From assembly GCF_000526515.1 (NCBI RefSeq), contig NZ_JAGF01000001.1, forward strand, positions 434,001 to 498,000: DNA of 64,000 nt, read 5' to 3'. Under the pieces are notes generated by a model, which was not told where the DNA came from, made no database searches, and saw nothing but the letters and a program-made list of their open reading frames with translations. Shown piece after piece: positions 16,826 to 25,856 of this stretch (the stretch's first letter is position 1; every line of letters starts with the position of its first letter). Both the position numbers and the translations under genes were made by a program. This stretch comes from Cellulomonas sp. KRMCY2. Lineage in GTDB: Bacteria > Actinomycetota > Actinomycetes > Actinomycetales > Cellulomonadaceae.

Positions 16826-17947
16826 ATGCGAACCCTCAACCGCCGCACGGCAGTCGGCAGCCTGGTCGCCGTGCTCGCCCTGGCCACCACCGCGTGCTCC
16901 TCCGGCGGCGCCGACACCGCCGACCCGGGCACGAGCTCGACCGAGTCGTCCGCCACGTCCGGGTCGCCCGCCGCGTCCGCCCCGCAGCTGCACATGGGCA
17001 TCGCCGTGGCCAACGCCAGCCTCAACTTCGCCAACGAGATGGCTGACGGGGCGACGATGGCGGCCACGAACGACGGCAACGTCGACTTCCAGGTCGTCGG
17101 GCCGCCGGACACCGACGGCCCGGCCGAGGTCCAGCTCTTCCAGAACCTGGTCACGACGGCCACCGACGGGGTGATCCTGGAGAACCTCAACCCACCGCTG
17201 TTCACGCGCCCCGCGGCCGACGCGATCGCGGCCGGTGTCCCGGTGATCGCCCTGGACACCTCGCCGACCGACGGTAGCGACGTCACGTTCTACGTCGGCA
17301 ACGACAACTACGACCTCGGCGTGCAGATGGCCCACGAGATGCTCAAGAACCTCGACGCCGACCCGCAGGGCGAGGTCGTCATCGGTGTGCCCAACCCAGC
17401 AGCGCCGGTGCTCGCCAACCGCGCCCAGGGCATCATGGACACCCTGGCGGCCGAGGCTCCCGGCATCACGGTCTTCGGCCCGTACGAGACCTACAGCGAG
17501 CCCACCAAGAACTACGGCGCCTGGGAGGCGCAGGTCCACGCCCACCCCGACGCCCTGGCCTTCCTCGGGGTCGGCGACGCGGACAGCTACGACCTGGCCA
17601 AGCTCAAGACCGAGCAGAACGGCACCTGGCTGACCGCGGGCTTCGACGTGGACGGCAAGACGTTGCAGGCCGTCAAGGACGGTCAGAACTTCATGACGAT
17701 GGACCCCGAGCACTTCCTCAAGGGCTACATCGCCAGCGCCCTGCTGATCGACTCCGTGCGCAACGGCACCGAGCTCCCGTCGGGCTGGTTCGTCAGCCCC
17801 GGGCTCGTGGTCACGGCGGACAACGTCGACGAGGTGATCACCAGGGAGACCACGCCGCAGGCCGCCTACGACTGGTACAAGCCGCAGATCGACGCCCTGC
17901 TCGGCGACGTCGAGGCCAGCATGAAGCCGCTCGGAGAGGCGCGCTGA
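16826..17947 (+). CDS. ABC transporter substrate-binding lipoprotein (CUT2 type)
   Basis: A 373-residue periplasmic-binding-type lipoprotein. The signal ends at the lipobox Leu-Ala-Thr-Thr-Ala-Cys region (TTACSSGG, near residue 24), followed by a Ser/Thr/Gly linker. The mature part begins HMGIAVANASLNFANEM and shows the type-1 binding-protein fold seen with ribose-like importers. The ATG at 16826 follows GGAGG at 16815. It sits between permease and ATPase genes; it should capture the solute outside the membrane. Which solute cannot be read from the sequence. Confidence 0.9.
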   Translation: MRTLNRRTAVGSLVAVLALATTACSSGGADTADPGTSSTESSATSGSPAASAPQLHMGIAVANASLNFANEMADGATMAATNDGNVDFQVVGPPDTDGPAEVQLFQNLVTTATDGVILENLNPPLFTRPAADAIAAGVPVIALDTSPTDGSDVTFYVGNDNYDLGVQMAHEMLKNLDADPQGEVVIGVPNPAAPVLANRAQGIMDTLAAEAPGITVFGPYETYSEPTKNYGAWEAQVHAHPDALAFLGVGDADSYDLAKLKTEQNGTWLTAGFDVDGKTLQAVKDGQNFMTMDPEHFLKGYIASALLIDSVRNGTELPSGWFVSPGLVVTADNVDEVITRETTPQAAYDWYKPQIDALLGDVEASMKPLGEAR

Positions 17948-17948
17948 C

Positions 17949-19457
17949 GTGCTCGTCGCCCAGGGGCTGACGAAGTCCTACGGCGGCGTGCACGCCCTGC
18001 TCGACGGGCGGATCAGGCTCGAGGCGGGTCAGATCCACGCGCTGGTCGGCGAGAACGGGGCCGGCAAGTCGACCATGGTCAAGATCCTGTCCGGCGTCGA
18101 GCGACGCGACGCGGGCACGATCGAGATCGAGGGCCGTCGGACGGAGTACGACACCCCGCGCGAGGCCGCCGCGCACGGCATCGCGATCGTCTCCCAGGAG
18201 CTGTCGCTGTTCCCGGACCTGTCCGTGGCGGAGAACCTGTTCGCCGCCGACCTGCCGCTCCACCGCGGGCTGCTGGACGTCCGGTCGATGGCGCAGCGGG
18301 CCAGACCCGTCCTGGAACAGCTCGGGCTCGACGTGTCGATGCGGGTCCGCGTCGGCATGCTGCCGCTGGCCGACCAGCAGCTGCTCGAGATCGCCCGGGC
18401 CCTGCTCAGCGAGCCACGGGTGCTCATCCTCGACGAGCCGACCTCCGCCCTGCCGGCGGCGGCGGCGCTGCGGCTCGAGGGGGTGCTGCACGCGCTCGCG
18501 GCCAGGGGCATCGCGCTGCTGTACATCTCGCACTACCTCGAGGAGGTTCGGCGGATCGCCGACCGGATCAGCGTGCTCCGCGACGGCGAGGTGGTCGTCG
18601 AAGGAGCAGCCGCCGGGGAGGTGAGCCTGGCGGCACTCGTCGAGGCGATGCTCGGCGACCAGGCTGCCCCGGTGGCCGCGGCGCGCCCCGCAACCGTCGG
18701 GTCGGCCCTTGCGCCGTCGCTCACGCTCGAGCACGTCAGCGTCGCGGGAGTCCTGACCGACATCGACCTCGCGGTGGCGCCCGGCGAGATCGTCGGCGTC
18801 GCCGGGCTGGAGGGGGCCGGGCACCTGACCGTCCTCGAGGTGGTCTGCGGGATCGCGCGGCCGACGTCCGGCCGGGTACGCCTGCCTGGCGGGGGCGCAC
18901 CGCGGTCCGTGCGGCAGGCTGTCCGGGCCGGGGTCGCCTTCGTCCCCGGCGACCGCAAGAAGCTCGGCCTGATGCTGGACAAGACCGTGTGGGAGAACGC
19001 CACGTCGGTCCGCTGGCTCGGGCAGGGCAAGGACGGACCGATGCTGCGTCGCGACGAGCTGGTCGCCCGCGCCGGCCGGAGCCTCGAGCGGATGCGGTTC
19101 AAGGGCGACGTGCACGCGGCGGTGGGCGAGCTCTCCGGCGGCAACCAGCAGAAGGTCGTGTTCGCCAAGTGGATGGACGCCGACCCGTCGGTCGTCGTCC
19201 TGGACGACCCGACGCGCGGCGTCGACATCGGGGCGCGCTCGGAGATGCACGAGCTGGTCCGTGCGATCGCGGCGGAGCAGAAGGTCGTCCTGCTGGCCTC
19301 GACCGACCTGGCGGAGCTGACCGAGCTGTGCCACCGCGTCGTGGTGCTCCAGCGCGGCCGGGTGGTCGCCGAGCTGTCCGGGACGGAGCTGACCGAGGCG
19401 GCACTGAGCGTCGCGATGAACGCCGGGTTCATCACGACCGGGACGGGACCCGGGTGA
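17949..19457 (+). CDS. CUT2-type ABC transporter ATP-binding protein
   Basis: A 502-residue double ATPase of the RbsA/MglA class. The first nucleotide-binding domain has GENGAGKST (Walker A), LADQQLLEIARAL in place of a standard signature, and [11 protein letters not shown]. The second has a degenerate Walker A (GLEGAGHLT), LSGGNQQKV and VVVLDDPTRGVDIG, where the usual Glu after the Walker B Asp is Asp. Such asymmetry is usual for this class. It starts with GTG one base after the binding-protein stop, and its stop overlaps the SDR start (GTGA). Confidence 0.92.
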   Translation: MLVAQGLTKSYGGVHALLDGRIRLEAGQIHALVGENGAGKSTMVKILSGVERRDAGTIEIEGRRTEYDTPREAAAHGIAIVSQELSLFPDLSVAENLFAADLPLHRGLLDVRSMAQRARPVLEQLGLDVSMRVRVGMLPLADQQLLEIARALLSEPRVLILDEPTSALPAAAALRLEGVLHALAARGIALLYISHYLEEVRRIADRISVLRDGEVVVEGAAAGEVSLAALVEAMLGDQAAPVAAARPATVGSALAPSLTLEHVSVAGVLTDIDLAVAPGEIVGVAGLEGAGHLTVLEVVCGIARPTSGRVRLPGGGAPRSVRQAVRAGVAFVPGDRKKLGLMLDKTVWENATSVRWLGQGKDGPMLRRDELVARAGRSLERMRFKGDVHAAVGELSGGNQQKVVFAKWMDADPSVVVLDDPTRGVDIGARSEMHELVRAIAAEQKVVLLASTDLAELTELCHRVVVLQRGRVVAELSGTELTEAALSVAMNAGFITTGTGPG

Positions 19458-20245
19458 GCCGGGCGACCCGAGCGGCTCCGGGGCAGCGGCCCGGACGCCT
19501 GGCCGGCAAGGTCGCGCTGATCACCGGCGGCGAGAGCGGGATCGGCCTGGCCACGGCCCGGGTGTTCGTCGCCGAGGGCGCGCACGTGCTGGTCAGCGGG
19601 ATCGACCGGGAAGCGCTTGCCCGAGCCGGGGACGAGCTCGGGCCGACGGCCCTGGTCGCGGTCGCCGACGTGACGGACGAGGGTGCGGTCGCGGCAGCCG
19701 TGGCCCGGACGCTGGAGGCGTTCGGCTCGCTCGACGTCGTGTTCAGCAACGCCGGCGTCGCCGGGCCGATCGGCCCCCTGACCGCCTGCTCGGTCGAGGC
19801 CTTCCGACGCGTGCTGGACGTGCACGTCGTGGGCGCGTTCATCGTGCTCAAGCACGCGCTGCCGGTGCTCTCCGACGGTGGCAGCGTGGTGATCAACTCC
19901 AGCGTCGTCGGCCTCACCGCCGACCCGGGCATCGCGCCGTACGCGACGGCGAAGCACGCCCAGGTCGGCCTGATGCGGGTGGCGGCCAAGGAGGTCGCCG
20001 CCCGGGGGATCCGGGTCACGACCATCCACCCCGGGCCGACGAGCACGCCGTTCCAGGCCGACGTCGAGCAGCGCGCCACGGGCCTCGAGCCCGCCGCAGC
20101 CGCCGACGCCTTCGACCAGGCCATCCCGCTCGGCCGGCACGCGAGCCCGGAGGAGGTCGCCCGTCTCGTCCTGTTCCTCGCCGGTGACGAGAGCCGCTTC
20201 CTCACCGGCGCCACGGTGGCCCTCGACGGCGGCATGAGCATCTGA
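19454..20245 (+). CDS. Short-chain dehydrogenase/reductase
   Basis: A 263-residue SDR of the classical type. Cofactor motif TGGESGIGLA (about 25-34), the NAG motif as SNAGVAGP, catalytic Ser in VINSSVVGL, and Tyr/Lys in APYATAKHAQ. An unusually long 15-residue lead precedes the Rossmann strand. The GTG at 19454 overlaps the ATPase stop. As the last gene of the operon it may oxidise a hydroxy acid such as a mandelate to the keto acid used by the ThDP enzyme; that is inference from context, and many SDR substrates are possible. Confidence 0.87.
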   Translation: MSRATRAAPGQRPGRLAGKVALITGGESGIGLATARVFVAEGAHVLVSGIDREALARAGDELGPTALVAVADVTDEGAVAAAVARTLEAFGSLDVVFSNAGVAGPIGPLTACSVEAFRRVLDVHVVGAFIVLKHALPVLSDGGSVVINSSVVGLTADPGIAPYATAKHAQVGLMRVAAKEVAARGIRVTTIHPGPTSTPFQADVEQRATGLEPAAAADAFDQAIPLGRHASPEEVARLVLFLAGDESRFLTGATVALDGGMSI

Positions 20246-20394
20246 CCCGTCCCGCCTGACGACGGCGATGCCGTCCCGGAGACCGAGAAGCCGGTCAGGC
20301 TGTGGGCGTCGACGTCCTCGTCGGCTCGCACCGGCGTCGAGCCGGATGCTCTCAGCATCGACGAGTGGTGGCCTGGGAACGACGTCGGACGAGC

Positions 20395-20437
20395 GCGCCG
20401 CAGGGCGGGTGGAGAGCTTCCACCCGCCCTGCGGCGC
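20395..20437. terminator. Bidirectional rho-independent-type terminator
   Basis: A perfect 19-bp inverted repeat (arms 20395-20413 and 20419-20437) with a 5-nt loop. It lies between the convergent SDR and amylase genes, six bases beyond the amylase stop. There is no clear T-run, as is common for actinobacterial terminators, but the stem strength and placement support bidirectional termination. Confidence 0.8.
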
Positions 20438-20442
20438 CGGCC

Positions 20443-22347
20443 TCAGAAGGTCGGGTAGATGTCGATCGTGCTGCCGCCCGTCCCGACGACGTTGGCACCG
20501 GTGGAGTACGTCACGTCGTTGATCAACGCCTTGAACTCGAAGAGCTCACCTGCGGGGATGCGCTCTGCGACGAACTCCCAGGTGTTGCTGCCGATGTAGC
20601 GGGCTCCGCGTCCGGCGGTCCAGGTCAGGGGGTACTCGTCGCCACGGATCGCGATCGAGTTCCCGTATCCGGGATCGAAGTGCACGCGGATCCGCGTCGT
20701 GTTGCGCGCCGCCGGCGTGTACGTGGAGACGGGCGTGCCGGGTGCGAAGACCTTGGACTCGTGCTCGCCCAGGGTCACGGTGATCTGCTTGCCCGTGACG
20801 CCGCCCGAGGCGACCGTCACCGTGTCGCTCGTGTTCATGAGGTTGGTCAGGACGGCGCCGACCGGGATGGTGCTCTCGGCCCGGAGCGGGATGGTCCTGG
20901 TCTGGTTGTCCCACGAGTTGCTGGACAACGTGATCGTCTCCGCGGCGGTCGCGTCGACGCGACGCGAGAAGCCGTACACGGTGGTGTCCGTCCACATCTC
21001 CCGCTGCACACCGACCTGCAGGGCGGGGTAGGCGGCCTTGATCTGGGTGAGCCGCTGGATGTGGGTGTACATGGTGCCGGTCTGGGAGAAGGACTCCATG
21101 TCCTCGCGGTTGTCCTTGTTCGCGATCGGGTTCTCGTTGGGGTTGCCGTTACCGTCCGCGGCCTGCTCGGTGCCGTAGTAGATCACCGGGACGCCGCGGC
21201 TGGTCATGAGGAACGTCAGCGCGGAGCGCAGCCGCTGGTAGCTGTCGTCGGCCCAGGTCAGGAAGCGTGCCCGGTCGTGGTTGTCGAGGAACGTCTCGAG
21301 CCGGTTCGGGTTCGGGTACTCGTAGTCCTGGGCGAACAGGGCACTGAGGGTGTTCATGTCGACGTCGGCGGCGAAGGCGTCGCGCACGTCGAAGAAGTAC
21401 GGGAAGTCCAGGACGCCCCACTCGTAGTCCTGGTACTCGGAGACGTAGTCGATGTCACCGACGAACACCTCACCGAACGTCGGGACGCCCATGGCCGTCT
21501 GGAAGCTCGCGAGCCATGGCTTGGGCACAGAGCGTGCGGCGTCGACCCGGATGCCGTCGAAGCCCATGTCGACCCAGTCCCGGTAGGTGCTCGTCAAGTA
21601 GGTGGACACCGCCGGGTTCGCCTGGTCGAGGTCGTCCAGGCCGCCGAGGTCGCAGTTCTCGATCTGCGTCTGACTCTCGGTGCCGTTGAAGAGGCAGTCA
21701 CCGGTGTGGTGGAAGTACGACGAGGTGTTCAGTGGGGCTGCCGGCGCATACGTCGTCGGCGAGTAGGTCGTCGATGTCCCGGCGAGGTAGTCCGCGGTGT
21801 GGTTCGGGACCACGTCCAGGATCATCTTGAGCCCGAGACCGTGGGCGGTGTCGATCAGCGCCTGCAGCTCGGTCGCGTCGCCGAAGTGCTCGTTCGGCGT
21901 GGCGAAGTCCGCCGTGAAGTACCCGTGGTAGCTCGCCTCGTTCCCGTCCCGCGAGAGCGGCTGCTGGGCGGACACCGGTGAGAGCCAGATGGCGGTGACG
22001 CCCAGGTCAGCAATGTAGCCGAGCTGGTCCGTCAAGCCCGCCCAGTCCCCGCCGTGGTAGAACCCGAGATCGGCCGGGTCGTACTCACCGGCACCGCTGT
22101 CGTTGTTCGTCGGGTCGCCGTCGGCGAACCGGTCGACCAGGACCTGGTAGATGACGTCGCCCTCTTCCAGGGGCCCTGGCGAGACGGCCGAACCGACCGC
22201 CGCCACCGGCGCTGCCGGTACCGCAGCCGCGGTTGCCGACGACGGCACGACGGCGATGAGCGCGCCGACGGCGCAGGTGACAGCGACCGCCGCGATCACC
22301 CGCTCCGAGCGCCTCTGGATGGATGATCCGAGTGGTATGAGCTTCAT
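20443..22347 (-). CDS. Secreted GH13 alpha-amylase-family enzyme with C-terminal carbohydrate-binding-like domain
   Basis: A 634-residue secreted glycoside hydrolase. Residues 1-42 are a signal peptide. The GH13 barrel runs from about 60 to 450, with LDVVPNH (region I), nucleophile Asp269 in DGIRVDAAR, acid/base Glu293 in FGEVF and Asp358 in FLDNHD. The final 90 residues form a beta-rich module (IRGDEYPLTWTAG, ending TIDIYPTF) resembling starch-binding domains. The ATG at 22347 follows GGAGGG. It probably attacks starch or dextrins outside the cell, feeding the maltodextrin importer encoded upstream. Alpha-amylase versus cyclodextrin-type activity is not resolved. Confidence 0.9.
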   Translation of the reverse strand: MKLIPLGSSIQRRSERVIAAVAVTCAVGALIAVVPSSATAAAVPAAPVAAVGSAVSPGPLEEGDVIYQVLVDRFADGDPTNNDSGAGEYDPADLGFYHGGDWAGLTDQLGYIADLGVTAIWLSPVSAQQPLSRDGNEASYHGYFTADFATPNEHFGDATELQALIDTAHGLGLKMILDVVPNHTADYLAGTSTTYSPTTYAPAAPLNTSSYFHHTGDCLFNGTESQTQIENCDLGGLDDLDQANPAVSTYLTSTYRDWVDMGFDGIRVDAARSVPKPWLASFQTAMGVPTFGEVFVGDIDYVSEYQDYEWGVLDFPYFFDVRDAFAADVDMNTLSALFAQDYEYPNPNRLETFLDNHDRARFLTWADDSYQRLRSALTFLMTSRGVPVIYYGTEQAADGNGNPNENPIANKDNREDMESFSQTGTMYTHIQRLTQIKAAYPALQVGVQREMWTDTTVYGFSRRVDATAAETITLSSNSWDNQTRTIPLRAESTIPVGAVLTNLMNTSDTVTVASGGVTGKQITVTLGEHESKVFAPGTPVSTYTPAARNTTRIRVHFDPGYGNSIAIRGDEYPLTWTAGRGARYIGSNTWEFVAERIPAGELFEFKALINDVTYSTGANVVGTGGSTIDIYPTF

Positions 22348-22387
22348 CGCGCAACCCTCCGTGGAGTCCCGGCACCTTCTCAGGTTT

Positions 22388-22409
22388 CCGGTTAAGTAAA
22401 TCGATCCAA
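22388..22409 (-). promoter_or_regulatory. LacI-operator-like element before the amylase
   Basis: On the minus strand ATCGATTTACTTAACC (22405-22390) matches 13 of 16 bases with ATCGGTTAACTAAACG in front of the alpha-glucosidase. It follows a weak -10 candidate TTGGAT (22409-22404; possible -35 TTGCGC 17 bases upstream). Probable site for the LacI protein of this cluster. Confidence 0.4.
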
Positions 22410-22452
22410 CCCCTAGTCGGACGGAAGCGCAACAGGGCCGTGTCAATAAACA

Positions 22453-22501
22453 CGAGCCGCTCGTCGACGGCGTTCGCCGGACGAACGCGGCACCGGGCTC
22501 G
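22453..22501 (-). terminator. Likely terminator after the lacI-type gene
   Basis: Starting at the regulator stop, CGAGCC (22501-22496) pairs with GGCTCG (22458-22453), and an inner 7-bp stem with a 5-nt loop lies at 22470-22488. On the minus strand a T-rich tract TGTTTATT follows directly. This would separate the regulator transcript from the amylase. Confidence 0.45.
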
Positions 22502-23557
22502 TCAGGACGAGGGTGCCCGGCCGGTCGACTCACGCAGCAGGAGAGCCGTGTGCAGGAGCTGCTGGTGCGGCGCGGTCCGGTCCGCCCCGGCGGCGAGCGA
22601 CTCGACGAGGTACTCGGCGGCGAGCCGGCCCTTGGTCTCGATCGGTTGCCGGATCGTGGTCAGGCTCGGACGCGAGAGCTGCGCCAGCTGGAGATCGTCG
22701 AAGCCCGTCACCGAGACCTCGTCGGGAACCTGCACCCCGAGCCGCCGGGCGCCCGCGAGCACACCCAGAGCGATGATGTCGCTGAAGCAGACGATCGCCG
22801 TCGGCCGCGTGCCCTCCGGCTGCCAGAGGCTCGCGAAGGCTCGCTCACCTGCGGAACGCGTGCAGGCCACCTCGATGACCTGCACATCAGGGTCGTCGAG
22901 GCTCCGACCGTGCCGCTCGAGGGCCGCGGACACGCCGTCGATCCGGCGCCTGACGGGCCCCCGCCAGTCCCGACGGTCTGCCCCGATGCCCGTCTCGATC
23001 ACCACGAAGGCGAACCGTCGATGCCCGAGGTCGAGGAGGTGCTCGACGAGGGTGTCCATCGCCGCGCCGTCGTCGATGTCGACGGAGGACACGCCCGGAT
23101 GGTGCTCGCTGTCCACCAGGACGAACGGGACGCCGCGCTGCCGGAGCGCGCTGACCTCTCCACGGTCGTACTCCAGACCACTGACGATGAAGCCGTCGAC
23201 GGCGGCGTACGGGATCGCCTTGAGCATCGAGCCGCGCAGGGGCGGGGCGAGCAGGAGGGTGAAGCCCTCCCGGTGACATGTCTGCCCGATGCCCTGCATG
23301 AACTCCGTGTAGTACGGGTTCGTCAGTGCGACATCGAGCTGCTGCGGCAGGAGGAGACCGAGGCTGTTGGTCTTGCGGGTGCGCAGCATGCGAGCAGCGG
23401 GATCCTGCGAGTACCCGAGCTCCTCGGCCACCGCCATGATGTGCCGGAGCGTCGCCTCGGAGAGCCGCGACGTGTCGTTGAACGCGAACGAGACCGCCGT
23501 CTTCGAGACGTTCGCGCGGTCGGCGACGTCCTGCATGGTGACTCGCCGCGACTTCAT
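22502..23557 (-). CDS. LacI-family regulator of the maltodextrin genes
   Basis: A 351-residue LacI/GalR regulator. The N-terminal helix-turn-helix reads TMQDVADRANVSKTAVSFAF, followed by the hinge helix with AARMLRTRKTNSLGLLLP. The effector core has the type-1 periplasmic-binding fold, with DGFIVSG, VLVDSEHHPGVSSVDIDD and VTGFDDLQLAQLSRPSLTTI. It follows the intracellular GH13 gene and precedes the amylase, so it probably represses the whole region in the absence of maltose or maltodextrin. Its start region contains a 20-bp tandem duplication that creates small upstream reading frames coupled to it. Confidence 0.92.
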   Translation of the reverse strand: MKSRRVTMQDVADRANVSKTAVSFAFNDTSRLSEATLRHIMAVAEELGYSQDPAARMLRTRKTNSLGLLLPQQLDVALTNPYYTEFMQGIGQTCHREGFTLLLAPPLRGSMLKAIPYAAVDGFIVSGLEYDRGEVSALRQRGVPFVLVDSEHHPGVSSVDIDDGAAMDTLVEHLLDLGHRRFAFVVIETGIGADRRDWRGPVRRRIDGVSAALERHGRSLDDPDVQVIEVACTRSAGERAFASLWQPEGTRPTAIVCFSDIIALGVLAGARRLGVQVPDEVSVTGFDDLQLAQLSRPSLTTIRQPIETKGRLAAEYLVESLAAGADRTAPHQQLLHTALLLRESTGRAPSS

Positions 23558-23592
23558 CGGTCGTCTCCCGGTCTCATCGGTCGTCTCCCGGT
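23554..23592 (-). repeat. 20-bp tandem duplication over the regulator start
   Basis: The stretch 23554-23572 is repeated exactly at 23574-23592. Each copy contains a GGGAGA ribosome-site-like sequence and an ATG. The upstream ATG (23577) opens a 7-codon frame that ends in a TGA overlapping the regulator ATG at 23557. Confidence 0.85.
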
Positions 23593-23602
23593 TCGGTGTC
23601 GG

Positions 23603-25033
23603 TCATCGCGTCAGCACCGCCGCACTGCGCGCCTCGACGCGGATCGTCACGTCGCCGGACTCGTGGCCGTCCGTCGTGGCTGATCCACAACGGACCGACC
23701 ACGGCCGGTCCGGCTCGGCGGACCAGGCCGCACCGAGCACGTCGCGGACGTTGATCATAGCTGCGCGTGGTCCCCGGTTGACGGCGACGAGGGCCTGCCC
23801 CGCGGCACCTGCATCGCGCAGCACGACCACCGTGTCGGGACCGTCGGCGTGCACGGACTGCCCGCCACGCCGCAGCGCGACGGTCTCGCGTCGCACCGTT
23901 GCGAGGGTCGTGAGCCAGTCGTGGAGGTCGTGGTCCCAGGTGGCTCGGTCCCACGGCATCGTGCCGCGGCAGTCCGGGTCGTTGTCACCCGTCATGCCGA
24001 CCTCGTCGCCGTAGTAGAGCATCGGCGCTCCCTGGGCGGCGAAGAGCAGCGCGTAGGCGAGCTTGGCCGCGCCGACGTCCCCCGTGTGACGCGTCAGGAC
24101 ACGCTCGGTGTCGTGGCTGCCGAGGAGGTTGAGCATCGCGGGCCGGGCCGGTGCCGGGATCCGGTCGCGCAGAACGTCCAGACCGTGGGCGAGCTCTCCC
24201 GCCCCCAGCCGACCGTCAGCGGTGAAGCCCAGCACGAGGTCGCGCAGGGTGTAGTTCATCGTGCCGTCCGCGAGATCGCCACCGAGCCACTCCTCGGGGT
24301 CGCGCCACTCCTCGGCGACGATGTACAGGTCCTCGCCGAGGTCCTTGACCGTCTCGCGGAAGCGGCGCCAGAAGCTCCGGTTGATGAAGTAGGGGACGTC
24401 GAGGCGCCAGCCGTCGATGCCCTCGGCGACCCAGTGCCGGGCGACCCGGACGTGGTGGTCGCGGACCTCCGGGTTGTACACGTTCCACTTGGGCAGGTAG
24501 TGGCAGCCGGAGCACGTGCGGTAGTTCGGCACGGGCGCAGCCGTGACGGGAAAGTCCTCCACCATGAACCAGTTGACGTAGGGCGAGGCCGCTTCGTTCT
24601 CCACGACGTCGCGGAAGGCCGAGTGACCGTCCCCGCAGTGGTTCAGGACGGCGTCCAGCACGACCCGGATGCCCCGCTCGTGCGCGCTGCGCACGAACGT
24701 CCGGAACGCCTCGAGGTCACCGAGACGGTGATCGATCGCGAAGTAGTCCTTGGCGTCGTACCGGTGGTTCGTGTCCGCCTCGAAGATCGGGGTCAGGTAG
24801 ATCGCGTTGGCGCCGAGGGCCTCGATGTGGTCGAGGTGCTGGGTGATCCCGGCGAGATCCCCGCCGAAGAAGTTGTCCCTCGTGGGCGCCTGCCCCCACG
24901 GCTGCACGTCCGGTGGGTCGATCGACCGGTCACCGTTGGCGTACCGGTCGGGGAAGACCTGGTAGAAGACGGCGTCGTTCAGCCAGTCGGGTGTGCGGGC
25001 TGCGGGCCCCGCGGAGGCTTCTGCGTCAGTCAT
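23603..25033 (-). CDS. Intracellular GH13 glycosidase (cyclomaltodextrinase/neopullulanase-like)
   Basis: A 476-residue GH13 enzyme with no signal peptide. It shows LTPIFEADTNHRYDAKDYF, region I VVLDAVLNHCG, nucleophile Asp in DGWRLDVPYF, acid/base Glu in VAEEWRDPEEW and Asp in LGSHDTER. The MPWDRATWD motif near the C-terminus is typical of cyclomaltodextrinases, neopullulanases and maltogenic amylases. It lacks the N-terminal CBM34-like domain many of those have. It follows the two importer permease genes by one base, so it should trim imported maltodextrins in the cytoplasm. Confidence 0.9.
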   Translation of the reverse strand: MTDAEASAGPAARTPDWLNDAVFYQVFPDRYANGDRSIDPPDVQPWGQAPTRDNFFGGDLAGITQHLDHIEALGANAIYLTPIFEADTNHRYDAKDYFAIDHRLGDLEAFRTFVRSAHERGIRVVLDAVLNHCGDGHSAFRDVVENEAASPYVNWFMVEDFPVTAAPVPNYRTCSGCHYLPKWNVYNPEVRDHHVRVARHWVAEGIDGWRLDVPYFINRSFWRRFRETVKDLGEDLYIVAEEWRDPEEWLGGDLADGTMNYTLRDLVLGFTADGRLGAGELAHGLDVLRDRIPAPARPAMLNLLGSHDTERVLTRHTGDVGAAKLAYALLFAAQGAPMLYYGDEVGMTGDNDPDCRGTMPWDRATWDHDLHDWLTTLATVRRETVALRRGGQSVHADGPDTVVVLRDAGAAGQALVAVNRGPRAAMINVRDVLGAAWSAEPDRPWSVRCGSATTDGHESGDVTIRVEARSAAVLTR

Positions 25034-25034
25034 C

Positions 25035-25856
25035 TCAGTCCTTGAGTCCGGTCATGGCGATCCCCCGTACGAGGGCTCGCTGGAAGAACATGAACACGGC
25101 GATGCTCGGCAGGGTCGCCATCATCGTTCCCGCCATGAGGTAGTTCCAGGACGTGCCGTAGCGGCCCTGGAAGGACGAGAGACCGACCTGGATCGTGCGC
25201 ATCTCGTCGGAGTTCGTCACGAGCAGCGGCCACAGGAAGTCGTTCCATGCGAACAGGAAGCTGAAGATGGCGAGCGTCGCGAAGGCCGGTGCCGACAACG
25301 GCACCATGATCCTGAAGAACGTCCCGGCCCGGCTGCAGCCATCGATCCGGGCGGCGTCCTCGAGCTCCTGAGGGATCGACGCGAAGTACTGCCGCAGCAG
25401 GATGATGCCGAACACGTCGGCGAGCCGCGGGACGATCAGCGCCGCATAGGTGTCGATCCAGCCGAAGCTCGCGACCAGCGAGTACGCCGGGATGACGGTC
25501 ACGAAGGTGGGCACCAGCAGGACGGCCAGGAGCAGGACGAACAGGGTGTTGCGCAGCGGGAAGTGCAGCCGGGCGAACGCGTAGGCCGCGAGGGAGTCCA
25601 GCACGAGGTGTCCCGCGACGATGCCCACCGCCATCAGCGTGCTGTTGAGGTAGTACTGCCCGAACGGCGCGGACTCCCAGGCGCGGGCGTAGTTCTCCCA
25701 GTGCCACGAGCTCGGCCAGATCGTGGTGTTGGTGTACGTCTCCGCCCGCGACTGGAGCGAGGTGGTGAACATCCACAGGAACGGGACGACGACGGTCACC
25801 GATCCGAGGATCAGGACGGCGTGACGCCCGACGGCGGCGAGGCGGCGGGGTCTCAT
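25035..25856 (-). CDS. malG: Maltodextrin ABC transporter permease, MalG type
   Basis: A 273-residue inner-membrane permease with six predicted helices. The EAA loop reads ELEDAARIDGCSRAGTFFRIMVPLS, the surface that docks the ATPase (shared MsiK-type ATPases serve such importers in actinobacteria; none is encoded here). The ATG at 25856 overlaps the MalF stop (ATGA). It ends with the short GIAMTGLKD tail common to MalG proteins. Substrate assignment to maltose/maltodextrin rests on flanking GH13 genes. Confidence 0.9.
   Translation of the reverse strand: MRPRRLAAVGRHAVLILGSVTVVVPFLWMFTTSLQSRAETYTNTTIWPSSWHWENYARAWESAPFGQYYLNSTLMAVGIVAGHLVLDSLAAYAFARLHFPLRNTLFVLLLAVLLVPTFVTVIPAYSLVASFGWIDTYAALIVPRLADVFGIILLRQYFASIPQELEDAARIDGCSRAGTFFRIMVPLSAPAFATLAIFSFLFAWNDFLWPLLVTNSDEMRTIQVGLSSFQGRYGTSWNYLMAGTMMATLPSIAVFMFFQRALVRGIAMTGLKD

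Noticed and set aside
22441-22446. TTGACA on the minus strand as the amylase -35 box
   Set aside because: No acceptable -10 at 16-19 bases; the nearest TAG-containing hexamer is 25 bases away.
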